64,000 nucleotides of DNA from Pseudoalteromonas piscicida (GCF_002208135.1 NZ_CP021646.1:1161501-1225500); one strand, 5' to 3'; counted from the stretch's first letter, positions 10,091-19,227 are shown. A program made the numbers and translations. Notes: generated by a model not told the origin, from the letters alone.

Positions 10091-11302
10091 ATGCGTTTTA
10101 TAATTTTGCTAGTGTTAATGCTACTTGCAACATGGGGCAAGGTGTATGGGCAAACATTAGAACAACAAGCCATCACGATTGGAACTAAAATAACTTTTGC
10201 ATCTAAGATATTAAATGAGAATAGGGAGGTCATGATTTATACGCCAAATGACTATGACCCTAAGAAACAATATCAAGTGTTGTATTTACTCGACGCTGAA
10301 TTCTTTTTTACTCAAACCGTGGGCATTGTGGAGTCTTTGGTTAGCACTGGAAAAGTACCTGCTACCATCGTTGTTGGGTTGAAAACCACAGTGAGAACAA
10401 GAGACTACTTACCGCCAATTAGCGGTGAGGCTCAAAGCGATAGACAGCGCTGGATTAAAGAGAAGTTTCCTCAATTTGGCAAGACAGCCGAATTTACAGC
10501 CTTCTTAACTCAAGAGTTATTTCCTTTCATTGAGTCGCAATATTCACTCAAACCTAATCGTACGTTAGTAGGGTATTCCAATGGCGGGATCTTCGGACTA
10601 CACACCTTTTTAAGCAAACCAGAGATATTTACCAATTATCTGCTTGTTAGTCCACCAGGTTGGTGGGGGGCGGAAGAGCTCGATCAGCAGTTTAAAGCGC
10701 TTAGCAACTCAACTCATGATTTACGTCGCAATCTGTATCTTAGTATCGCTGGGGAAGGTGGCGACTTTTACACCAACGGTATGCGAGTTGCGTCAAACCT
10801 GAAAGCACTCCGATCAAAAGAAGTAAATTGGCAATTTAGCCTCAAAGAATTGGAAACGCACCAAACTACGTTTTACCCAAGTCTCTATGAAGGATTAACG
10901 AAACTTTTTGACGATTTTTACTTTGAGCTTAATGAAGAAGCAGGAAAATATGCGCATATCTCTGATATTGAAGATTATTATCTAAAGCTCTCTAAGCGCT
11001 ATGAGTTTGATGTGTTAATGCCTGAGTCTATATACAGAGCACTTGCTGACGTGCAAACCAGCCATAAACGTCTAGACGCTGCACTTGTGACTTTAAATGC
11101 ATTTGTCACGCGTTATCCCGATTCGTCTTATGCACATGCAAGCCTAGGCCATGGATATTTAGAGAACAAAGCGTATAACAAGGCGCTTAAAAGCTTTAAT
11201 CACGCCTTGCAACTTGCGAAAGCACAGCAAGTCGACGATCCGTCAGTATATGATTATTTCGAAAGCATGATAGCTCAAGCAAAAAGTAAAATCGTGCAGT
11301 AA
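10091..11302 (+). CDS. Secreted alpha/beta-hydrolase esterase (esterase D/Fes-like) with C-terminal TPR
   Basis: The 403-residue protein begins with a Sec signal peptide (MRFIILLVLMLLATWGKVYG, cleavage near residue 21). A putative esterase domain follows (family of esterase D and enterochelin esterase), with nucleophile motif LVGYSNGGIFG near residue 160 and an upstream LYLLDAEFFF strand near residue 66. Residues ~320-400 form tetratricopeptide-like repeats (YPDSSYAHASLGHGYLEN and following). It is probably periplasmic or secreted; the substrate is unknown. AAAGGAAAG lies just upstream as ribosome binding site. It is transcribed divergently from the CadC-like regulator and followed directly by a second REP-like array. 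Confidence 0.85.
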   Translation: MRFIILLVLMLLATWGKVYGQTLEQQAITIGTKITFASKILNENREVMIYTPNDYDPKKQYQVLYLLDAEFFFTQTVGIVESLVSTGKVPATIVVGLKTTVRTRDYLPPISGEAQSDRQRWIKEKFPQFGKTAEFTAFLTQELFPFIESQYSLKPNRTLVGYSNGGIFGLHTFLSKPEIFTNYLLVSPPGWWGAEELDQQFKALSNSTHDLRRNLYLSIAGEGGDFYTNGMRVASNLKALRSKEVNWQFSLKELETHQTTFYPSLYEGLTKLFDDFYFELNEEAGKYAHISDIEDYYLKLSKRYEFDVLMPESIYRALADVQTSHKRLDAALVTLNAFVTRYPDSSYAHASLGHGYLENKAYNKALKSFNHALQLAKAQQVDDPSVYDYFESMIAQAKSKIVQ

Positions 11303-11309
11303 GCTATAC

Positions 11310-11533
11310 AGATCGCCGCGTAAAGCGTCTCCTACAATATGAAGTAGGAGCAGGTTCATTCTGCGGCTTTGTGTGTGGTTTTTGTTGTCACAGCTCGCCG
11401 CGTAAAGCGTCTCCTACAACACGGAGTAGGAGCAGGTTCACCCTGCGATCTTGTATGTGGTTTTTGTTGTCACAGATCGCCGCGTAAAGCGTCTCCTACA
11501 ATATGAAGTAGGAGCAGGTTCACCCTGCGATCT
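11310..11533 (+). repeat. Second tandem array: three 82-bp REP/BIME-like units
   Basis: Units start at 11310, 11392 and 11474 with the same 82-bp period, the same nested palindrome (AGATCGC...GCGATCT) and the same orientation as the array at 7231-7877. The array begins eight bases after the esterase stop. Together the arrays bracket the regulator-esterase pair. Confidence 0.9.
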
Positions 11534-11549
11534 TTTATGCTTTTACTAC

Positions 11550-12131
11550 CTACCTGTCGAGCTTGCTCGATAAGTGCTGCTTAACGGCGGGCCATTCTGA
11601 GGCGATAATCGAATACACAACGGTGTCTCTTAGCTCGCCGTTTCTCCCGATCTGGTGGCTGCGCAAGACACCATCGAGCTTGGCACCAAGTCGCTCAATG
11701 GCATTGCGAGAGGCATGATTAAAAAAGTGAGTTCTAAACTCAACGGCAATGGCGTAAAAATCTTCAAAAAGTTGCCGTAACAGCAAAAACTTACACTCCG
11801 TGTTAACCGCTGTTCGACACACTTTATCGCTGTACCAAGTATAGCCTAGCATGGCACGGCGATTGGTTATATCTGCATTGTAATAGCGGGTGGTTCCCAC
11901 GATTTCGTTGCTGCTATTTAGCCTTACCGCATAGGCAAGGTTGCCTTCAGATGCTTGACTTATCGCAGTGTTAACATAGCGTTCCATATCGTCTGGATTG
12001 GGTACATTGGCATACCAAAGCTTCCACGCTTCACCATCTTTTACTGCCTGTTGCAGCGCATTAATATGTGTTGTTGATAATGGTTCAAGGGTGACATGGT
12101 GTCCTATCAGTGGTTTATCAGTTGGCCACAT
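11550..12131 (-). CDS. GNAT-family N-acetyltransferase (RimJ/RimL-like)
   Basis: The 193-residue protein has the layout of RimJ/RimL-type acetyltransferases: an N-terminal LIGHHVTLEPL strand, GTTRYYNAD near residue 78 and AMLGYTWYSDKV near residue 92. The late helix contains ASRNAIERLGAKLDGVLR near residue 145. It would transfer an acetyl group from acetyl-CoA to an amine; the acceptor cannot be predicted. It is the last gene of a minus-strand operon, three bases after the beta-propeller gene. The 3' end lies next to a REP-like array. Frame and length are intact. Confidence 0.85.
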   Translation of the reverse strand: MWPTDKPLIGHHVTLEPLSTTHINALQQAVKDGEAWKLWYANVPNPDDMERYVNTAISQASEGNLAYAVRLNSSNEIVGTTRYYNADITNRRAMLGYTWYSDKVCRTAVNTECKFLLLRQLFEDFYAIAVEFRTHFFNHASRNAIERLGAKLDGVLRSHQIGRNGELRDTVVYSIIASEWPAVKQHLSSKLDR

Positions 12132-12134
12132 GCG

Positions 12135-13316
12135 TTACTGCTTCCTCATTTTGAGTATTTTGATGGTATCTTGTTTTGCAAGAGATACAGCTAAATGATT
12201 TGGGTCAGTCACAAAAGCCAAGGCCGATATATTGGCTAGGGGATTGGTCAAATCATCAATAGTTACGGTATGTGTGAGTTTGCCTGTTGCGTTAACGCTA
12301 AATTCTGCAATACCAGAGCTACTCTCTGAGGCCGCGTACAATCTTTTGCCATCAGGAGTAAGTAACAAGGAGGAGACACCGTCAAGTGGCTTACCAACTT
12401 GGTCTGCATCAATGATCTGGAGCAAATGATATTGGCCGTTTTGTTGACGCTCAAAGGCTAAAATGCTGTTACTGCCTGCCGCTGCGACATAAAAAACAGT
12501 GAAATCTGAGCTTGCAACCAAGGCTTGTGGTTTACTGAGTGCGAGCAGGTTGGTGTCGTCTTTAACGATACGCTGCTTAACAGCATAAGTACCTTTTGTC
12601 TGTTGCCACAGCGTAATGACATCGCCTTCATAACCTGCGACGATAAGCGCGTTAGCCTCTTTACTTACTAGCACATCCACAGGTCCAGCCATATCAGTTT
12701 GCTTGACGCTATCAATAGGGCCTAGCCACGTCACGCTGTTTGCAGGTGTGATCCTAAAAGCAGTGACCGTATTGCTTTTATAACTTGGGATAAATGCATA
12801 GCGCTTGTCGTCACTTAACCTAATTTTCCAAGGTGCAAACAAGCTAAGGTTATCATGAGCTGAGGCATTTTTGGTTGGATCAAACACCACTTTGTAAGAC
12901 ACTTCGTCAGAAAAGGTTTGCACAAGGTTAAACTTACCCGCTTTATCTTTCGCAAACACATTTAATGCACCATCGTAAAAGCTCGTGTTAAGAATGAGGT
13001 TGTTGTTAACGAATACAGCATCGGATGCGCCAGTAAGTAAAAGTGGATGCGCATCGCTCGATTGAAAGAGTTGATCTTGGACTAGCTGCTTATTTGCATT
13101 AAGCGTAAATATAACCACTGCGTTATCGTCGCCACTTACTGCAACGGCCTGCGTACCTTGGTGATTAAAACGCAGCTGCCTTGGATTATCTAAGCCGCTA
13201 AACCCAGCGGTGTTATTTTGGATGGTTTGAACAACGTCGAACGTTTGGCTTTGTGTGCTAAATGAAATTGACCCAAGTGCGATAAGCATAAGTGCGCTTA
13301 TAGTAGGTTTATACAT
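12135..13316 (-). CDS. Secreted beta-propeller protein (lactonase/YncE-like)
   Basis: The 393-residue product has a signal peptide (MYKPTISALMLIALGSISFS, cleavage near residue 23). Repeated blade motifs follow, such as NPRQLRFNHQGTQAVAVSGD and SLLLTPDGKRLYAASESSSG, typical of the 6-phosphogluconolactonase/YncE seven-bladed fold. It is presumably periplasmic. No catalytic residues can be assigned with confidence, so the fold is better supported than any activity. It sits between the patatin gene upstream and the GNAT gene downstream, 19 and 3 bases away, indicating one transcript. Confidence 0.75.
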   Translation of the reverse strand: MYKPTISALMLIALGSISFSTQSQTFDVVQTIQNNTAGFSGLDNPRQLRFNHQGTQAVAVSGDDNAVVIFTLNANKQLVQDQLFQSSDAHPLLLTGASDAVFVNNNLILNTSFYDGALNVFAKDKAGKFNLVQTFSDEVSYKVVFDPTKNASAHDNLSLFAPWKIRLSDDKRYAFIPSYKSNTVTAFRITPANSVTWLGPIDSVKQTDMAGPVDVLVSKEANALIVAGYEGDVITLWQQTKGTYAVKQRIVKDDTNLLALSKPQALVASSDFTVFYVAAAGSNSILAFERQQNGQYHLLQIIDADQVGKPLDGVSSLLLTPDGKRLYAASESSSGIAEFSVNATGKLTHTVTIDDLTNPLANISALAFVTDPNHLAVSLAKQDTIKILKMRKQ

Positions 13317-13335
13317 CTTTACTACCTAGTAAATC

Positions 13336-14475
13336 TTACTTGAGTTCCAAAAACGCTCTCATTTCGTCTAAGCGGTTCATGCCGTCTTCAAATCCAAGCT
13401 CAATGAGTTTTTGTGTATAAGTACGCTCAAACAGCAGGTAACTCGTTAAACTCGACGGCGAATGCTTTTTAACCCCCATGGTTCTGAGCAATAGCTTTAT
13501 TGCCAACGGCATATCTTCGTAATAATGATCTGCGACTTCATTAAAGTTAACTGTGGGGTTGATGAGCATATGGTCTACTCGTCTGAGTTCTTTGTGCTTT
13601 TCTCTGGCCGGTAGCAAACTTACCGTACGGTTGACGCGATCGAGTCTTTCGATGTCTGAATTTAAGGTATCGCTAAATACACTATCTAGTAGATGACCCG
13701 CAACCACCGACATGCCCGGAAAATGCGGTTCATAACCGAGCGGCTGTGGTAGTTTAGGCTGCTCAACACCAATCACAAAGATTTTATCCGCACCTAAATG
13801 AATGGCAGGGCTAAGCGGGGAAAGCTGGTGAATAGAGCCATCACCATAGTAATGATGCTTAACGCGAACGCTCGGAAATACCATAGGAATAGCTGAACTT
13901 GCCATCAGTAAGTCGAGCGAAATCGTGCCTGGAATGCCTTCGCGTTTTGAGCGCTGCCAAGGCTTCGCATCGTTCGCTTGGTAAAATGCTACAGACTTAC
14001 CCGTAGAATAGCTTGAAACCGTGATTGCTACGGCATCAAGATAATTGCGGTGAAGATTGTGATCAATGCGATTTAAATCAAGTACATTTGCCAGCAGCTT
14101 TCGAAGAGGCGAGTTATTTAACAAACTGGCTGGTGGTTGATTAAGATATTGCGCTTGAAAACTGCGCATCATATTGGCAAATAAGTGGCCGTATGCTCCG
14201 GTAAACGAGCTTTTGTACACCATGTCCGTGCTAAAGTTCTTCCAAATATATTCTACTTTTTTCACCGCGAGGTGAAAGCAAGATGCGTAACAGGCAATCC
14301 CCGCCGAATTAATCGCACCAGCAGAGGTACCTGCAATAATATCAAATGGAAGGGGGGAGGTACGAGGCATGCATTGCGCTAGAGCCTTTAACACGCCGAC
14401 TTGGTAAGCAGCTCTTGCGCCACCTCCAGTCAGTAGTAAGGCAATTTTTTTATCACTTGTTCTATGCTTTCTCAA
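13336..14475 (-). CDS. Patatin-like phospholipase
   Basis: The 379-residue protein carries all the patatin hallmarks. These are the glycine-rich oxyanion loop LLTGGGARAAYQVG at residues ~14-27, the nucleophile motif IAGTSAGAINS (GxSxG) near residue 48, and the catalytic aspartate in YYGDGSIHQLSPLSPAI near residue 210 (DGS in place of DGG/DGA, a tolerated variant). It should hydrolyse acyl esters of phospholipids through a Ser-Asp dyad. It has no signal peptide and is likely cytoplasmic or peripheral on the membrane. The C-terminal ~120 residues resemble the helical tail of the bacterial family. It is the first gene of the minus-strand operon. Confidence 0.92.
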   Translation of the reverse strand: MRKHRTSDKKIALLLTGGGARAAYQVGVLKALAQCMPRTSPLPFDIIAGTSAGAINSAGIACYASCFHLAVKKVEYIWKNFSTDMVYKSSFTGAYGHLFANMMRSFQAQYLNQPPASLLNNSPLRKLLANVLDLNRIDHNLHRNYLDAVAITVSSYSTGKSVAFYQANDAKPWQRSKREGIPGTISLDLLMASSAIPMVFPSVRVKHHYYGDGSIHQLSPLSPAIHLGADKIFVIGVEQPKLPQPLGYEPHFPGMSVVAGHLLDSVFSDTLNSDIERLDRVNRTVSLLPAREKHKELRRVDHMLINPTVNFNEVADHYYEDMPLAIKLLLRTMGVKKHSPSSLTSYLLFERTYTQKLIELGFEDGMNRLDEMRAFLELK

Positions 14476-15014
14476 AAGAGGCCATCCTGCTGTTAAATTT
14501 GCTTAATTTAAATTTGGTCTTTTTATGCGTTATTTATCTTTATTGATTTCGCAATGCTTTAGGTGCAAAGAGTTGATAACTCCAGTAAATGCGTTATTTT
14601 TAGTAGTAACTTAAGCCGTTTTTAAGTTGTATTATTTATTCTAGTTGAACCTAGCTAAAACCCAAGTTGTCTGAGTGCTCATGTCTGCTCAACAAATTGA
14701 GCTATTATTTTGAAATTTAAGCACTAAAGCGTTATGGTGGCACAAACAAATTTTAACAAACTAGCGGTTTAATTTAGTCGCTAATTGGCGCGATTTTGTA
14801 TTTAATGAAGTGGCGATTTAGCTTAACTGCAATGTACTGAACTTAAGTTCGGTGCTCAAGTATTTTTATTAAGATCAAATGTTTGAACAAGGTGTATGCG
14901 AGTTTGCACCACAACGCATTTTTTTAGGGTTTCAGCGCGCATTAAGTTATTAGTCAAGTATTTGATGATAGTTTTACATTAACGCGTATCAACAATGACG
15001 AAGAGGGAGTCCCC
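14476..15014. other. Gene-free stretch between patatin and DUF3014 genes
   Basis: This 540-base AT-rich interval separates two divergent genes. I see no convincing ORF, RNA or repeat in it. It must hold both promoters; AGAGGGAG at 15003-15010 is the ribosome binding site of the following gene. Confidence 0.5.
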
Positions 15015-15893
15015 ATGTCAGAGAATCATCAAGAAGGTAATAAAAGACCTTCTAACAGCCAGTTGTTATTTGCCGCAGTAGTTGTACTAGCGTTGATTAT
15101 TGTGGCTGTGTTTGTGCTAGCACAAAAAGACACTCCATCGACGGAAAACCAAAAGGTAAAGCAAGATATTGTTGTGCCTGAACAAACAGAAACGCCACTG
15201 GTCAATACCGCAAGAGAAACACAACCAGAACAAGTGGTTGAATCTGAAGTAACCTTGCCACCGCAACGAGAGCAAATCGAGCCAGAGCAAGTGGAACCGG
15301 TTGAACCTGAAGTAACGCTACCGCCGCTTTCGCAAAGTGACGTAGAAATTAAAGAAGCGGTATCGAATTATCTCTCTAATCAAGCGGTAAAATTGCTGGC
15401 AGACGATGATGTGATCCGCCGCACGGTAGTTTATGTTGATAACCTAGCAAAGGGTAAAGTGGCAGAAAACCACGCACCAGTGGTGAAGCCGCAAGATGGC
15501 TTTAGCGTCATTGATGACGACATTATTATTACCGACCCTAACAGCTACGAGCGTTACACACCTTATGTGGCGATGTTCGACACCATGAGTACCGCGCAAG
15601 TGGTTAGACTATATGACCAATACAAACCATTATTTGAAGAAGCATACGAAGAAATAGGCTACGAAGGAGATGCATTCAACGGCACGTTAACTGATGCAAT
15701 CGACGAGTTGTTGGCAACACCCATTCCAGACACCGCATTGCCTTTGGTAAAAGACTCAGTTACCTATAAATATGCTTATGCAGAATGGGAGCAACTTTCT
15801 CCGGCGCAAAAACAGTTTTTGAGAATGGGTCCTGAAAACATGAAGAAAGTGAAAAAGCGTCTAGAAGAAATCAAAATTGCGTTGAACAAATAA
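15015..15893 (+). CDS. DUF3014-type single-pass membrane protein
   Basis: The 292-residue protein has one transmembrane helix near residues 19-40 (LLFAAVVVLALIIVAVFVLA). A low-complexity Pro/Glu/Val/Gln linker follows (residues ~45-110, repeated QPEQVVE, LPPQREQ and EPEVTLPP). The conserved periplasmic domain contains RRTVVYVDNLAKGKV and PNSYERYTPYVAMF near residues 140-190. These conserved blocks match what I recall of DUF3014, a proteobacterial family without known function. Start is fixed by GAGGGAG five bases upstream. It lies directly before ffs; the gene downstream of ffs belongs to an accessory island. Confidence 0.75.
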   Translation: MSENHQEGNKRPSNSQLLFAAVVVLALIIVAVFVLAQKDTPSTENQKVKQDIVVPEQTETPLVNTARETQPEQVVESEVTLPPQREQIEPEQVEPVEPEVTLPPLSQSDVEIKEAVSNYLSNQAVKLLADDDVIRRTVVYVDNLAKGKVAENHAPVVKPQDGFSVIDDDIIITDPNSYERYTPYVAMFDTMSTAQVVRLYDQYKPLFEEAYEEIGYEGDAFNGTLTDAIDELLATPIPDTALPLVKDSVTYKYAYAEWEQLSPAQKQFLRMGPENMKKVKKRLEEIKIALNK

Positions 15894-16030
15894 GCGTACA
15901 GCCTCATAAAACCCACAAAAGCTTGGCAAACTGTTTAAACATCACCCAGTTAGCCAAGCTTTTTGACTTTTCCCTTGCATCCCCCTGAAATCTTCGAGAT
16001 AATTCATCCCGCGCCAAACAAGGCCCTCAA

Positions 16031-16145
16031 TGGTAGTCTTATTGGTCCTCTCGCAACAATAGTACGTGAATCTGGTCAGGTCGGGAACGAAGCAGCCACA
16101 GCGTATGACTTGTGTGCCGGGATGTGGCTGGTAAGACTGCCACCC
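16031..16145 (+). ncRNA. ffs: 4.5S signal recognition particle RNA
   Basis: The conserved apical domain is present: GGTCAGGTCGGGAACGAAGC followed by AGCC, and TGTGCCGGGATGTGGCTGG. The ends pair as a long stem, GGTAGTCTTA at 16032 with TAAGACTGCC at 16132. Length (~114 bases) and structure match the bacterial small SRP RNA, which with Ffh targets nascent membrane proteins to FtsY/SecYEG. The gene is also the anchor of the accessory island: its 3' end is immediately followed by foreign DNA, and ffs is a known attachment site of Tn7-like transposons. Confidence 0.95.
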
Positions 16146-16320
16146 AAACCTACATATTTGTTGTTTGAAGTGTAAGTCTTATTAATAGTACTTAAAGCTA
16201 TACTAAAACATACTAATTCCTATCTTTCTAAAGTAAAAAACTAGATCTCAGTTCATTAGATCAATAGCACTTCATATACTAATCTACTAAAACTCATTCG
16301 TACTAATTGGTTTAGTTACC

Positions 16321-17253
16321 GTGTTAGTCAAAGTTCTTGCACAGGTTAAAACAGATAATTCAGGTTTATTGATTGAAGTACCTGTGTTGCTTAGCGAATA
16401 TGGTGTATTTGATCCCTTACTTGATTACGTTATAAGTCAGTCGCACATTAAAAGTTTGCCATGGATGAATCGCATTACGTTTGCTTGCCAGCTTTTTCTC
16501 GAGTACATGGAAGCCAACACAGGGTTATTTTCAGACGCCAGTAAGTTATTTCAATCATTTGTAATGCGTTTATCGTTGGGTACCATTAGTCCTGAGGGGA
16601 ATGATCCATCGGGTTTATATTGGTTACCTCGCTCTACAGCAAACGTAAATCAACTTTTATCTGCGCTAAATGGCTTAACGGATTGGCTCACCAATAACAG
16701 AAATACAACTAGCTTAAATCCAGTTGACCAAACCCTAGTGCTGCAAGAGCTATGCACAAGCGCCACCACAAGAACCACCAATGCTTTAACGGTATTGAAT
16801 GCTGTGCTTGAGCAACAAAGTAGAATAACGCCTCTTGACTTTTCTATGGCAACGATCGGGCGGCTGTCTAAAGAGCAAGGCGGCCCATCAACACAAACCA
16901 TCCGTAATCGCACAGGTAAGCATTTTCAGCAATTAATTGAGGCTTGGGCAGCCTATGCAGGCACATCGTGTAAAAAGCCGCTCTCAGTGCGCCAAAAACA
17001 GTTATTGAACAGCAATGACCAACATATTCTGGATGCCATCGACGACCCTGTGATTAGAGCCGTTGTAGGCTCACTGATTGCCGAACGTAACAAATACCGT
17101 GACCAGCTCAACACATTAAAAGCCGCAATTTCTGATGCGTTTTTCAATAAACAAGGCTGGGAGGTTATGCCAACTGGACAAGTCAAAGATGCTGAGGGGA
17201 ATGAAATTTATAAGCGTGGATATGTGAATGGGCTGAGGAAGATGCTCCCTTAA
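16321..17253 (+). CDS. Chimeric gamma-mobile-trio-like protein (GmtY N-terminal region joined to GmtX-like region)
   Basis: The 310-residue product appears to be two parts in one frame. Residues ~1-130 (VPVLLSEYGVFDPLLDYVI, LPWMNRITFACQLFLEYMEA, DPSGLYWLPRSTANVNQLL) resemble the N-terminal SAM-like segment of the tyrosine recombinase GmtY. Residues ~145-310 resemble GmtX (TATIGRLSKE-type block, LIEAWAAYAGTS, then AERNKYRDQLNTLKAAI). The assignment is from memory of these families. GMT islands normally encode GmtY, GmtZ and GmtX as three proteins; here the recombinase catalytic domain and all of GmtZ are missing, as if an internal deletion fused the ends. GTG start at 16321. It is the first gene after ffs. 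Confidence 0.5.
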   Translation: MLVKVLAQVKTDNSGLLIEVPVLLSEYGVFDPLLDYVISQSHIKSLPWMNRITFACQLFLEYMEANTGLFSDASKLFQSFVMRLSLGTISPEGNDPSGLYWLPRSTANVNQLLSALNGLTDWLTNNRNTTSLNPVDQTLVLQELCTSATTRTTNALTVLNAVLEQQSRITPLDFSMATIGRLSKEQGGPSTQTIRNRTGKHFQQLIEAWAAYAGTSCKKPLSVRQKQLLNSNDQHILDAIDDPVIRAVVGSLIAERNKYRDQLNTLKAAISDAFFNKQGWEVMPTGQVKDAEGNEIYKRGYVNGLRKMLP

Positions 17254-17329
17254 TGCTGCAACGATAGTTAACACTTATAAAAATGAAACAAGTAAGATTG
17301 CATAGCTAGCCCCAGCATTGGCAATATCG

Positions 17330-18190
17330 TCAAGAGTTTACCTTTTTCTCGTCCCAGCTTTCTATAATAAACACGGCTGCGGTATGTGCTGCATGTACTG
17401 CTAGTCGAGCGTGACGGGGTTTTATATTATAGCGAGTTCTTCCCTCAGCGTGTGCGGCACTTGCATGAGTGCGCAAGGCTCCAATACCACTAACTGTTGA
17501 AAATAACCCACTCAGGATTCGAATTAGGTCCTCGTCTTGAATCTGCCTAATATCAAAGCCGAGCTCGTCTTTTATGACTTTCCAAACTCCCTGTAGGTCT
17601 TTTTTAGCAGGCATAGCTAAGCCTGCATCTTCGATAAAAGTCTTACAGACTGCTTCAAGTATGTTGCAAGCTGCCAATATTGCTTCTCTTGGGTCACGAA
17701 CTAAATTTTCTAGAGCCCTGTCGAATTCTGCATTTATAGCTGGTAAGTCTCGGTTTTTGATGATGGTAGATAAAGACTTTATCGGAGCGCTAGCCCCATC
17801 TAATATAAGACCACCTTGATGATATTCAAGTCCATATCTAGACAAACATTTCCTAATATTTTGAACATACTGGTAAGCTTCGTTTTCAACTTTTTGAAAC
17901 ATTACTTCGGTGTATTCTGACTGATAATCAGGGTTTTCCATATAATTTTCTATAAGCTTACCCAAGATATCTAAAGGTTCATTGGATTGGCTATTGACTC
18001 TTCTTAACCATTCAAGGGCTTTGACCGACTTACTACCTTCAGGTGGCTCCCCAGGAGCGTTGGAGTACATGAACAGAGAGTCCATAGATGCGTGAGTTTC
18101 TAAGTTTGACAGAGCATCCGCTGACACAGCGATAAGTGGAGCTGGTATCTGTTTGTTCATTTGGTATAAAGCCTTGAGTTTGTATGGCAA
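17330..18190 (-). CDS. Abortive-infection C-terminal (Abi_C) domain protein
   Basis: The 286-residue protein ends in a helical domain typical of Abi_C: GVWKVIKDELGFD near residue 200, LSGLFSTVSGIGALRTHASA near residue 235, then HAEGRTRYNIKPRHARLAVH with AAHTAAVFIIESW. The preceding AILAACNILEAVCKTFIED segment is the usual partner helix. The N-terminal ~140 residues are not recognised. Proteins of this group occur in phage-defence loci, where they are thought to cause abortive infection; activity here is inferred from domain and context only. A GTTTATT-rich start region is unremarkable. It lies downstream of the CoiA-like gene on the same strand with a 16-base gap, so they may be one unit. Confidence 0.7.
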   Translation of the reverse strand: MPYKLKALYQMNKQIPAPLIAVSADALSNLETHASMDSLFMYSNAPGEPPEGSKSVKALEWLRRVNSQSNEPLDILGKLIENYMENPDYQSEYTEVMFQKVENEAYQYVQNIRKCLSRYGLEYHQGGLILDGASAPIKSLSTIIKNRDLPAINAEFDRALENLVRDPREAILAACNILEAVCKTFIEDAGLAMPAKKDLQGVWKVIKDELGFDIRQIQDEDLIRILSGLFSTVSGIGALRTHASAAHAEGRTRYNIKPRHARLAVHAAHTAAVFIIESWDEKKVNS

Positions 18191-18206
18191 TTAAGACTGC
18201 CAGAAG

Positions 18207-19172
18207 TTAATCTATTTTGACAGGTGAAGTGCAATGAGAGCATTCAGTTAGTTTTTTGGAGTATGGCACATCTTCACTTGAACGGCTCCAAACATGAAAA
18301 CAAGATGGGCACCTAAACCATCTTGTTTCGTATTGTTTTGGTGCGGGGTTTAGATCAATAATTTCCCTAAAAGCACGTGTCAGTTTTCTTTTATAGCGGG
18401 GGTTTTGCTGAAATCCATAAACTGGGTCATATAACGGCTCGATCTCTTCTGCCAGTTGCTGTTGTTCCTCCCACTTACGTTGTGCTTGTTCCTTTTTAGC
18501 GAGTTGTATTTTTTGATTTTTACTACGGTAAAACTCTGTAAACCTTTGTGTTTGCTGTGGGTGGTAATGCCAATGCTTGATGCTTAGCTTCTCAAGTAAT
18601 TCAGATTCAACTTGCTCTCTGTAGCTATTTACTTTGCCTTCAACATACTTTCTAAAATCCTCTACGTCGACAACTACAATGGCGGACTTTTGGTTGTATG
18701 TAGAGCTAAATTGGTAAGTACTACTCTCTAACGTTAAAACAAGGGTGATGTCGAAGTCGTTGGTGTGTAGGATAGCAATTTCGTTTTGCGCGCTTTCAAT
18801 GGCTGGATTCAATGTTACTTTAGATTGATATTCGTATACCTTTTCTTCAGTGATCAACACGCCCTCATCGGATTTATCACTGTTTGGATAACCGACATAT
18901 CGAGGAAGATGAATGCTAGAATTGGTAGCAAGTATATTACGGCACAACCAAAAAATAGCGCGTTTATAACTTATCTCACATGGCTTATCTTTGGAGTTTA
19001 CCTTCGGTGCATGTTTGAAGTGATCGCGTCTTATGTTCGTTTTATACTTGTGCGCGGAAAGAGGCATATCGCAGCTGATGCAAAAACAATTGCACTCTAA
19101 ACCGCTTTCTACTTCATCGACAAATGCGAGAGAGCCATTTTTATCTTTAGCAAATGGTATCAATACTTCCAC
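18207..19172 (-). CDS. CoiA-like zinc-binding protein with C-terminal zinc ribbon
   Basis: The 321-residue protein starts with a CoiA-like zinc module: CNCFCISCDMPLSAHKY near residue 27, then RRDHFKHAP near residue 49 and a cysteine in KPCEISYKRA. This arrangement of Cys pairs and HFKH is seen in competence protein CoiA relatives, which often adjoin restriction-like nuclease folds. The middle is a beta-rich region (residues 90-190) and a charged coiled-coil segment (residues ~225-250, KKEQAQRKWEEQQQL). The C-terminus holds a CxxC...CxxC zinc ribbon (RCPSC and CSHC). The function is unknown, but it shares strand and spacing with the Abi_C gene and may be its partner. Confidence 0.55.
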   Translation of the reverse strand: MEVLIPFAKDKNGSLAFVDEVESGLECNCFCISCDMPLSAHKYKTNIRRDHFKHAPKVNSKDKPCEISYKRAIFWLCRNILATNSSIHLPRYVGYPNSDKSDEGVLITEEKVYEYQSKVTLNPAIESAQNEIAILHTNDFDITLVLTLESSTYQFSSTYNQKSAIVVVDVEDFRKYVEGKVNSYREQVESELLEKLSIKHWHYHPQQTQRFTEFYRSKNQKIQLAKKEQAQRKWEEQQQLAEEIEPLYDPVYGFQQNPRYKRKLTRAFREIIDLNPAPKQYETRWFRCPSCFHVWSRSSEDVPYSKKLTECSHCTSPVKID

Positions 19173-19227
19173 TATTATTCCTTTTCACAAGCAGATAGCA
19201 AAGCTCAATATGTTATACCTAGTTAAT

